Shown here piece by piece: positions 5,485-11,171 of a stretch of DNA of 11,171 nucleotides; position 1 is the first letter of the stretch, and each line of letters starts with the position of its first letter. Under the pieces are notes generated by a model that saw nothing but the letters and a program-made list of their open reading frames with translations, was not told the origin of the DNA and searched no databases. The position numbers and the translations under genes were made by a program. Origin of the DNA: an uncultured Lachnospiraceae bacterium (GTDB lineage: Bacteria; Bacillota; Clostridia; Lachnospirales; Lachnospiraceae); the NCBI GenBank assembly GCA_947174615.1, contig CAMWJQ010000085.1, positions 1-11,171 on the forward strand. The letters are read 5' to 3'.

Positions 5485-6426
5485 ATGACAGACAAAAAGT
5501 ATAGGCTGCTGGAAGAAGAATTGCAGGGATTAAAGAAAGAATATCTGAATCATCGCATGACAGATGTGCAGGCACAACAGTTGCGTCAGAAGCTCGAGGA
5601 GGCGAATTCAATGAATAAAACAGTGGATATAAGCAGACAAAACCAAATAAATCTAGTAAAATGTGCTGCCATAGCTGCTGCTGCGCTCATAGGGATTTTT
5701 GTTATTCTGCCCAACACATCCGGGACAATTGCACATGCGATGGAACAGCTTCCGCTGATTGGGCAGTTTGTGAAGGTAGTGACGTTCCGAGACTACGAAT
5801 ACGAGACAGACCGCAATATGGCAGATATAGAAGTACCAGAGATACAGGCGGAAATAAAACCTGACGAACAGCCAAAGGACAGTGTCGTGCAGGAGAATTT
5901 AGACCGCACCACAGCGGAAATCAATGCAGAAATTCAAGGCATTACGGATCAGTTGATTCAGGAATTTGAGACAAATTTGAAAAATGACTGGGGATATCAG
6001 GATGTTGTTGTGAAGAGCGAAGTACTTGCGACGACCCCCGATTATTTTACCCTGAAATTAATCTGCTATCAGGGGGCAGGCAGCGGATATGAGTGGAATT
6101 ATTTTTACACGATTGATTTAAATACCGGAGAGCGTTTACAGCTAAAAGCGCTTTTTAACGAAGGCGCGGACTATATCACGCCAATCAGTGAGGAGATCAA
6201 GCGTCAGATGCAGGCGCAGATGGACGCCGACGAGAATGTATACTATTGGCTCAATGATGAGATTGAGGAGTGGAACTTTAAGGCGATCACGGACGAGACA
6301 AACTTTTATTTGAATGAGAAGGACAATGTGGTCATTGCCTTTAATGAAGGCGATGTGGCGCCTATGTACATGGGAACTGTGGAGTTTGAGATTCCGTCAG
6401 AGGTGGTTGCGGATATCCGTCAATAA
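5485..6426 (+). CDS. rsiV: RsiV-like membrane anti-sigma factor with lysozyme-binding-type (DUF3298) ectodomain
   Basis: A 313-aa single-pass membrane protein. The ATG at 5485 follows AAGGAGG at a 6-nt spacing. Residues 1-56 are a charged cytoplasmic sigma-binding segment, residues ~57-76 a membrane helix, and IAHA (82-85) a plausible signal peptidase site. Just after it, AMEQLPLIGQFVKVVTF closely resembles the equivalent part of B. subtilis RsiV as I remember it. An acidic linker (~102-150) leads to the ectodomain (~150-310), with IDLNTGERLQLKALF, QMQAQMDADENVYYWLNDE, FYLNEKDNVVIAF and VAPMYMGTVEFEIP, all typical of the DUF3298/RsiV family. In that family the ectodomain binds lysozyme, exposing the protein to signal peptidase and then to the intramembrane protease RasP, which frees SigV. 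It is co-transcribed with the sigma gene. Slightly longer than the ~285-aa Bacillus protein, mostly in the linker. Lysozyme as ligand is inferred, not shown. Confidence 0.9.
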   Translation: MTDKKYRLLEEELQGLKKEYLNHRMTDVQAQQLRQKLEEANSMNKTVDISRQNQINLVKCAAIAAAALIGIFVILPNTSGTIAHAMEQLPLIGQFVKVVTFRDYEYETDRNMADIEVPEIQAEIKPDEQPKDSVVQENLDRTTAEINAEIQGITDQLIQEFETNLKNDWGYQDVVVKSEVLATTPDYFTLKLICYQGAGSGYEWNYFYTIDLNTGERLQLKALFNEGADYITPISEEIKRQMQAQMDADENVYYWLNDEIEEWNFKAITDETNFYLNEKDNVVIAFNEGDVAPMYMGTVEFEIPSEVVADIRQ

Positions 6427-6468
6427 AGATATCAATATCAGAATTTGTGTCGGGAATGAGCTGTATTC

Positions 6469-6498
6469 TTGACAATTTGGGAGAATCATGTTTATAAT
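6469..6498 (+). promoter_or_regulatory. Sigma-A promoter of the T-box/ileS operon
   Basis: Both hexamers are perfect: TTGACA (6469-6474) and TATAAT (6493-6498), with an 18-nt spacer. Transcription should start near 6505. This is the strongest promoter in the window, as expected for an aminoacyl-tRNA synthetase gene whose control acts after initiation. It begins 43 nt after the rsiV stop. Confidence 0.85.
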
Positions 6499-6504
6499 GA
6501 TACG

Positions 6505-6669
6505 TAGTTCCCGGTTGTCAGAATTGTCTGATGCAGCAGTCGGACATTCAGAGAAATCATTGGCAGGAGGTATTATAACAGTTCCTAAGAAACTGTAGGA
6601 CATTCATGGCTTCAGCCTGCGCAGCTGTTTCTTCGAGGAGTTTTTGACAGCGGGGATGGAGAATAGATT
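6505..6669 (+). other. Leader extension upstream of T-box Stem I
   Basis: About 165 nt separate the expected transcription start from the first recognisable T-box Stem I bases. The stretch contains small inverted repeats: TCAGA/TCTGA near 6518-6531, ACAGTT/AACTGT around 6579-6597, and GCTGT/ACAGC enclosing TTCTTCGAGGAG with a following T5 near 6613-6651. It also has a 9-nt direct repeat, GGACATTCA, near 6542 and 6598. A 13-codon frame from ATG 6606 to TGA 6647 has no usable ribosome binding site. I assign no function. Confidence 0.45.
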
Positions 6670-7047
6670 GCAAAGACGATGACGGAGACAGTACACATTT
6701 CCAAAAAGTCACAGAGAGCCGGGACAGGTGCGAACCGGCATGAGTATGGGATTGTCGAAGATCACTCCTGAGTTTCAGTCCGAAATGTCTCTTTTGTTCC
6801 TGACGTGTTTTATATGCTCTGTGTGAATGCGGGATGTGCAGCAATATCCTGCCATCAGGAGTGTATTTGACCGGACATAGTAGGCGCTGACGTAATTTCT
6901 GCGTTACAGGAAACGTGTATAAAAGTTTTCAGGTGTTTTGGAGATCGTGCAGTATGCGCAAAATACAGGAAAACGGAGTACGCTGTAATTAGGTGGTATA
7001 ACGATGATGAGGCTCTCGTCCTATTTACAGGATGAAGAGCCTTTTTT
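6670..7047 (+). promoter_or_regulatory. T-box riboswitch, isoleucine-specific, controlling ileS
   Basis: Stem I landmarks appear in the expected order: GATGA of the K-turn (near 6679) answered by CTGAG (6768-6772), AGTA of the loop E motif (6690-6693) opposite GAA (6757-6759), AGAGAGCC (6713-6720), and GGTGCGAACCGGC (6727-6739) of the distal loops. The specifier next to GAAG is ATC (6761-6763), an isoleucine codon. At the 3' end AGGTGGTATAACG (6991-7003) is a divergent T-box sequence. Its TGGT bulge would pair with the ACCA end of tRNA-Ile, which carries A73. The antiterminator would pair AGG and ACGA (6991-7004 region) with TCGT-CCT (7016-7022), mutually exclusive with the terminator at 7011-7047. 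Uncharged tRNA-Ile should therefore allow readthrough into the small ORF and ileS. Identity and specificity are confident; stems II and III were not resolved. Confidence 0.93.
7011..7047 (+). terminator. Intrinsic terminator of the T-box leader
   Basis: GGCTCTCGTCC (7011-7021) pairs with GGATG-A-AGAGCC (7030-7041): an 11-bp stem with one G-U pair and one bulged A, an 8-nt loop and a T6 tract (7042-7047). It competes with the antiterminator because 7016-7022 is shared. Confidence 0.93.
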
Positions 7048-7089
7048 ATGCCCGCGGGTTTATTTTTCTTTCTGAGAAAGGAGGCAGCG

Positions 7090-7230
7090 ATGGATGTTAT
7101 TTCAGAGATTTTAGATATGATAGGGGATATGGCGGAATTGATAGTATCGGAGATTTTAAGAAGGAAAAAGGCAAAGAGAACAAAACAGAACAGTGAAAAT
7201 GAGAAAAATGAGAGGAGCAGGAAAAGATAA
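7090..7230 (+). CDS. Small basic protein of unknown function between T-box and ileS
   Basis: A 46-aa ORF I do not recognise. The ATG at 7090 is chosen because AAAGGAGG (7077-7084) sits 5 nt upstream; an in-frame ATG at 7048 abuts the terminator T-tract and has no such site. Residues 1-23 (MDVISEILDMIGDMAELIVS...) form an acidic, probably amphipathic helix. Residues 24-46 are strongly basic and hydrophilic, rich in Lys, Arg, Asn and Glu. There is no full membrane segment, cysteine pair or known motif. The stop overlaps the ileS ATG (TAATG), so it is under T-box control and is probably translationally coupled to ileS. It may be a real micro-protein, or a leader ORF whose translation mainly serves ileS expression. 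The excellent ribosome binding site and exact overlap argue that it is translated. Confidence 0.65.
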   Translation: MDVISEILDMIGDMAELIVSEILRRKKAKRTKQNSENEKNERSRKR

Positions 7231-10200
7231 TGTACAACAAAGTAGACACCAACTTGAATTTTGTAGACAGGGAAAAAAATGTAGAGAAGTTCTGGAAGGA
7301 CAATGATATTTTCAGAAAGAGCATGGACAGCCGCAGGGAGGGCGAGACGTACACATTCTATGACGGGCCGCCGACGGCAAACGGCAAGCCGCATATCGGT
7401 CATGTGCTGACGCGCGTGATCAAGGACATGATTCCGCGCTATCGCACGATGAAAGGCTTCATGGTGCCTAGAAAGGCTGGATGGGACACGCATGGACTCC
7501 CTGTTGAGCTTGAGGTGGAGAAGCTTTTGGGCTTAAACGGCAAGGATCAGATTGAGGAGTACGGCATGGAGCCGTTTATAAAGAAGTGCAAGGAGTCCGT
7601 GTGGAAGTACAAGGGCATGTGGGAGGATTTCTCGGGAACCGTCGGATTTTGGGCGGATATGGATGACCCTTATGTGACCTATGATGACAACTTCATTGAG
7701 TCCGAGTGGTGGGCGCTGAAAGAAATCTGGGACAAAAAGCTCTTATATAAAGGCTTCAAGATAGTGCCTTACTGCCCTCGCTGCGGGACACCGCTGTCCT
7801 CACAGGAAGTAGCACAGGGATATAAGACGGTCAAGGAGCGTTCTGCGGTTGTGCGTTTTAAGGTTGTTGGCGAAGACGCGTATTTCCTTGCATGGACGAC
7901 GACGCCATGGACACTGCCGTCCAATGTGGCGCTCTGCGTGAACCCCGATGAGACCTATTGTAAGGTAAAAGCAGCGGACGGATACACGTATTATATGGCA
8001 GAAGCGCTGCTTGACAAGGTGCTCGGAAAACTGGCTGAGAATGAGCGTGACAAGGCATATGAGGTGCTGGAGACTTACAAGGGAACGGATTTGGAGCGCA
8101 AGGCGTATGAGCCGCTGTTTGACTTTGCGGCAGGCATCATTGAAAAGCAGCATAAAACCGCGCACTTTATCACATGTGACACGTATGTCACAATGACAGA
8201 CGGTACTGGTATCGTACACATTGCCCCAGCGTTCGGTGAGGATGATGCCAATGTCGGCAGAAAATATGAGCTGCCGTTTGTGCAGCTTGTCAATGGCAAG
8301 GGCGAGATGACAGAGGAAACCTCCTATGCAGGTGTTTTCGTGAAAAAGGCAGACCCGATGATTTTAAAGGATTTGGAGGAGAAAGGACTGCTGTTTGACG
8401 CGCCGAAATTTGAGCATGAGTACCCACACTGCTGGCGCTGCGACACGCCGTTAATCTACTATGCGCGCGAGTCGTGGTTTATTAAAATGACAGCGGTAAA
8501 AGAGGATTTGGTGCGGAACAACAACACCGTCAACTGGATTCCGGAGTCTATCGGCAAGGGACGTTTCGGCGACTGGCTTGAAAATATTCAGGACTGGGGC
8601 ATCTCCCGCAACCGTTACTGGGGAACGCCGTTAAATGTATGGGAGTGCGAATGCGGCCATCAGGAGTGTATCGGCAGCAGACAGGAGCTTGCGGACAGAA
8701 GCGGAAATCCTGACGCGGCAAAAGTGGAGCTGCACAGACCATACATCGACGAAGTGACGTTTACATGCCCTGACTGCGGCAAAGAGATGCACAGGGTTCC
8801 CGAGGTGATCGATTGCTGGTTTGACTCCGGTGCCATGCCGTTTGCACAGCATCACTATCCGTTTGAAAATAAAGAGCTGTTCGAGCAGCAGTTTCCGGCA
8901 CAGTTTATCTCGGAGGCAGTTGATCAGACACGCGGCTGGTTCTACTCACTGATGGCGGAGTCCACGCTGTTATTCAACAAGGCTCCCTATGAAAATGTTA
9001 TCGTGCTCGGCCATGTTCAGGACGAGAACGGACAGAAGATGAGTAAGTCAAAGGGCAACGCGGTAGACCCGTTTGAGGCGCTCGAAACTTACGGCGCGGA
9101 CGCAATCCGTTGGTATTTTTATGTCAATTCCGCACCCTGGCTTCCGAACCGTTTCCATGGCAAGGCAGTGCAGGAGGGACAGCGCAAGTTCATGGGAACG
9201 CTGTGGAATACCTACGCATTTTTCGTGCTTTACGCAAATATTGACGACTTTGATGCGACGAAGCATTCGCTTGAATATGATAAGCTTCCGGTAATGGACA
9301 AGTGGCTTCTGTCAAAGCTCAACACCGTCGTCGGCGCGGTGGATAACGACCTTGAAAACTACAGGATTCCCGAGGCGGCGCGGGCATTGCAGGAGTTTGT
9401 CGATGAGATGAGCAACTGGTATGTAAGGCGCAGCCGCGAGCGTTTCTGGGCAAAAGGCATGGAGCAGGACAAGATTAACGCGTACATGACCCTTTACACC
9501 GCGCTTGTGACCATTTCCAAGGCTGCGGCGCCGATGATTCCTTTTATGACGGAGGATATCTACCGCAACCTCGTCTGCAGCATCGATCCGGCTGCGCCGG
9601 AAAGCATCCATCTGTGCGATTTCCCGTCCGTTGACGAGAAATATATCGACAAACAGCTTGAGGCGGACATGGAGGCAGTGTTAAAGACCGTTGTGATGGG
9701 ACGCGCGTGCCGCAATACGGCAAATATCAAGAACAGGCAGCCAATCAGCACCATGTTTATCAAGGCGCCGTTTGCGCTGGGAACCTTTTATCAGGAAATC
9801 ATCGAGGATGAGCTGAATGTCAAGAAGGTTGTTTTTACGGATGATGTGCGGGAATTTACAACCTATACATTCAAGCCGCAGTTAAAGACGGTGGGACCCA
9901 AATACGGCAGGCAGCTTGGCGGCATCAAAGAAAAGCTTTCCGCGATCGACGGAAATGCAGCGATGGATGAACTGAAGGCAAACGGCTTTATCACCTTTGA
10001 GGTGAGCGGCACAGAAGTGAAGCTTTCCGAGGAAGATTTGCTGATTGACATTTCCCAGAAGGAGGGCTATGTGACGGAGGCGGATAACACGGTGACGGTG
10101 GTGCTCGACACGAATCTGACAGACGAACTTGTCGAGGAGGGCTTTGTCTATGAGGTTATCAGCAAGGTTCAGACGATGCGTAAGGATTCCGGTTTTGAAG

Positions 10201-10388
10201 TAATGGATCACATTAAGGTGTATATCAGCGGAAATGACACGATTGTCAGCATTGTGCAGAAGAACGAGAAAGCAATCGGTGAAAAGGTTCTCGCGGATGC
10301 GTTTGTATATGACAATCCTGATATGCCAAATGCAAAGGAGTGGAATATCAACGGCGAGAATGCCACCGTTGGCGTGGAGCGGTGCTAA
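7230..10388 (+). CDS. ileS: Isoleucyl-tRNA synthetase, type 2-like
   Basis: A 1052-aa class I synthetase that attaches isoleucine to tRNA-Ile in the cytoplasm. FYDGPPTANGKPHIGH gives the HIGH motif (residues 55-58); KMSKS is at 603-607, with the usual GADAIRWYFY following. The CP1 editing domain, which clears mischarged valine, shows AWTTTPWTLPSN (221-232) and TDGTGIVHIAPAFGEDD (from ~323). Cysteine-rich pairs appear at CPRCGTPLSS, CWRCDTPL, CECGHQEC and CPDCGKEM. After the catalytic core come DWGISRNRYWGTPL and the anticodon-binding helices, then a long C-terminal extension containing LVEEGFVYEVISKVQTMRKDSGF. The length, the PPTANG form of the HIGH region and the lack of an obvious terminal zinc finger suggest the IleRS2 (eukaryote-like) type, often less sensitive to mupirocin. 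AGGAG (7213-7217) lies 12 nt upstream, and the ATG overlaps the previous stop. Expression is governed by the isoleucine T-box. Confidence 0.98.
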   Translation: MYNKVDTNLNFVDREKNVEKFWKDNDIFRKSMDSRREGETYTFYDGPPTANGKPHIGHVLTRVIKDMIPRYRTMKGFMVPRKAGWDTHGLPVELEVEKLLGLNGKDQIEEYGMEPFIKKCKESVWKYKGMWEDFSGTVGFWADMDDPYVTYDDNFIESEWWALKEIWDKKLLYKGFKIVPYCPRCGTPLSSQEVAQGYKTVKERSAVVRFKVVGEDAYFLAWTTTPWTLPSNVALCVNPDETYCKVKAADGYTYYMAEALLDKVLGKLAENERDKAYEVLETYKGTDLERKAYEPLFDFAAGIIEKQHKTAHFITCDTYVTMTDGTGIVHIAPAFGEDDANVGRKYELPFVQLVNGKGEMTEETSYAGVFVKKADPMILKDLEEKGLLFDAPKFEHEYPHCWRCDTPLIYYARESWFIKMTAVKEDLVRNNNTVNWIPESIGKGRFGDWLENIQDWGISRNRYWGTPLNVWECECGHQECIGSRQELADRSGNPDAAKVELHRPYIDEVTFTCPDCGKEMHRVPEVIDCWFDSGAMPFAQHHYPFENKELFEQQFPAQFISEAVDQTRGWFYSLMAESTLLFNKAPYENVIVLGHVQDENGQKMSKSKGNAVDPFEALETYGADAIRWYFYVNSAPWLPNRFHGKAVQEGQRKFMGTLWNTYAFFVLYANIDDFDATKHSLEYDKLPVMDKWLLSKLNTVVGAVDNDLENYRIPEAARALQEFVDEMSNWYVRRSRERFWAKGMEQDKINAYMTLYTALVTISKAAAPMIPFMTEDIYRNLVCSIDPAAPESIHLCDFPSVDEKYIDKQLEADMEAVLKTVVMGRACRNTANIKNRQPISTMFIKAPFALGTFYQEIIEDELNVKKVVFTDDVREFTTYTFKPQLKTVGPKYGRQLGGIKEKLSAIDGNAAMDELKANGFITFEVSGTEVKLSEEDLLIDISQKEGYVTEADNTVTVVLDTNLTDELVEEGFVYEVISKVQTMRKDSGFEVMDHIKVYISGNDTIVSIVQKNEKAIGEKVLADAFVYDNPDMPNAKEWNINGENATVGVERC

Positions 10389-10440
10389 TGTGCTGACGAA
10401 AGCCTTTAGCAGACAGCGAAATACGCAGCGCTTTGTTTGT

Positions 10441-10463
10441 CGGGCACAGGTGGACTGTGCCCG
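10441..10463 (+). other. Perfect 9-bp hairpin in the ileS-hydrolase spacer
   Basis: CGGGCACAG (10441-10449) pairs perfectly with CTGTGCCCG (10455-10463) around a 5-nt loop. It is followed by TGTAAAAAGG rather than a U-tract, so it is not a standard intrinsic terminator. It ends 7 nt before the AGGAG of the hydrolase gene and could act as an RNA stability or processing element, or modestly affect initiation. No separate promoter was recognised for the hydrolase, so readthrough from ileS is plausible. Confidence 0.6.
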
Positions 10464-10486
10464 TGTAAAAAGGAGAAACAGAAAAC

Positions 10487-11171
10487 ATGAAAAAGAGTCG
10501 CAGAATCATAAAACTTGTCCTGATTGTGTTCGGTGCTCTGCTGGTGGTCTTTGTAGTGGTGTCTTTCATGATTATCAACCATTTTATGAAGGAGTATTTT
10601 AACCGGAGCGAGCAGAAGAAGTATTCTGAGTACATGCGCTGGGCTGACTTTGAGGATTTTCCGCGGGAAACCGTGACATTTACTTCCGGCAGCGAGACGC
10701 TGACGGGCTATATCTACGGCAAAGACAAGCCGGCAAGGGGGCTTGTGGTGATCTCACATGGACTGGGTGGATATTCTGAGGGGTATATCAGTGAGACAAA
10801 GTATTTTGTGGACAATGGATTTATGGTGTTTGCCTATGATAATACAGGGAGCGGCGCCTCGACTGGCGACAGCTGCATCGGGCTGGTGCAGTCGGCGCTC
10901 GATCTGGACAATGCACTGACCTATGTGGAGCACAACCCTGTGTTTGACGGGCTGCCTGTCTGTCTATACGGACACAGCTGGGGCGGTTTTGCCACGACGG
11001 CAGTACTCAATTTTGACCATGACATCACGGCGGTAGCCAGCCTTGCAGGGTACAATGACAGTCTGCAGGAAATGTCTTATGTGGGGAAAAGTCTGGTTGG
11101 TTCGTTTATCCATGTGGAAAAACCGTTTATATGGCTCACGCTGCGCCTTACGTTTGGCGACAAGATGAACC
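10487..11171 (+). CDS. Membrane-anchored alpha/beta hydrolase, N-terminal part (3' end outside window)
   Basis: The frame is open from ATG 10487 to the window end, giving the first 228 codons. AGGAG (10471-10475) lies 11 nt upstream, slightly far. A positively charged start (MKKSRR) leads into one membrane helix (about 7-30, IIKLVLIVFGALLVVFVVVS), so the enzyme is likely anchored with its catalytic domain outside the cytoplasm. The alpha/beta-hydrolase fold follows: VVISHGLGGYSEGY (oxyanion-hole HG motif), FMVFAYDNTGSGASTGD (a variant of the D-x-R/N-G-x-G-x-S segment) and the nucleophile elbow LYGHSWGGFA, with Ser as predicted nucleophile. The catalytic acid and His are expected beyond the window. 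Relatives are annotated as alpha/beta hydrolases or lysophospholipase-like (hydrolase_4) proteins; the substrate cannot be told. It lies 98 nt after ileS on the same strand. Confidence 0.9.
   Translation, partial: MKKSRRIIKLVLIVFGALLVVFVVVSFMIINHFMKEYFNRSEQKKYSEYMRWADFEDFPRETVTFTSGSETLTGYIYGKDKPARGLVVISHGLGGYSEGYISETKYFVDNGFMVFAYDNTGSGASTGDSCIGLVQSALDLDNALTYVEHNPVFDGLPVCLYGHSWGGFATTAVLNFDHDITAVASLAGYNDSLQEMSYVGKSLVGSFIHVEKPFIWLTLRLTFGDKMN

Noticed and set aside
6606..6647. 13-codon ORF (MASACAAVSSRSF) as a leader peptide upstream of the T-box
   Set aside because: No ribosome binding site at a usable distance, and no run of isoleucine codons as an attenuation peptide would need.
6644..6669. 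Second promoter with -35 TTGACA at 6644 just before Stem I
   Set aside because: No acceptable -10 at 16-18 nt; the nearest TAGATT gives only a 14-nt spacer.
6855..7493. 212-codon minus-strand ORF across the T-box terminator and ileS start
   Set aside because: It is antisense to the T-box 3' end, the small ORF and the ileS N-terminus, and its composition reflects the complement of those features.

Overview
The window looks like a chromosomal segment from a Clostridia-class Firmicute, most likely a Lachnospiraceae-type gut anaerobe. Evidence: moderate GC, strong AGGAGG-type ribosome binding sites, a T-box leader in front of ileS, a BlaI/M56 pair, a SigV/RsiV pair and an Rpn-family (PD-(D/E)XK) transposase remnant. 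The organism call is inference from gene families, not a database match.

Layout. (1) 1-840 (+): C-terminal part of a c-di-GMP phosphodiesterase (EAL domain) with all recognisable catalytic motifs. A long hairpin at 847-917 separates it from the convergent operon. (2) 3554-935 (-): a two-gene operon encoding a BlaI/MecI-type winged-helix repressor and an M56 (BlaR1-like) membrane metalloprotease. The protease carries an unrelated-looking extracytoplasmic C-terminal half instead of a penicillin-binding sensor. Its promoter (TTGACA-N17-TAAACT) is overlaid by two TACA-NN-TGTA-like operators. (3) 3708-4358 (+): an Rpn-family nuclease/transposase gene with an intact promoter and start, but with the catalytic core deleted and the frame shifted. 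About 500 nt of gene-poor sequence follows. (4) 4861-6426 (+): an ECF sigma factor and its membrane anti-sigma factor, closely resembling SigV and RsiV, behind a matching ECF-type promoter (TGAAAC-N16-CGGTCT) that suggests autoregulation. (5) 6469-10388 (+): a sigma-A promoter, a long leader with an isoleucine T-box riboswitch (AUC specifier, UGGU acceptor bulge) and terminator, a 46-codon basic ORF, and a 1052-aa type-2-like isoleucyl-tRNA synthetase whose start overlaps the small ORF's stop (TAATG). (6) 10487-end (+): N-terminal part of a membrane-anchored alpha/beta hydrolase, cut by the window edge.

Working together. Two regulatory systems that sense the cell surface lie close to each other. 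The BlaI/M56 pair should derepress itself after an unknown extracellular signal activates the protease. The SigV/RsiV pair is, by family precedent, triggered by lysozyme binding to RsiV followed by regulated proteolysis. The ileS unit is a separate operon controlled by charging of tRNA-Ile. I found no clearly new multi-gene system. The least explained items are the C-terminal half of the M56 protein, the small ORF between the T-box and ileS, and the extra ~165 nt of leader upstream of T-box Stem I.
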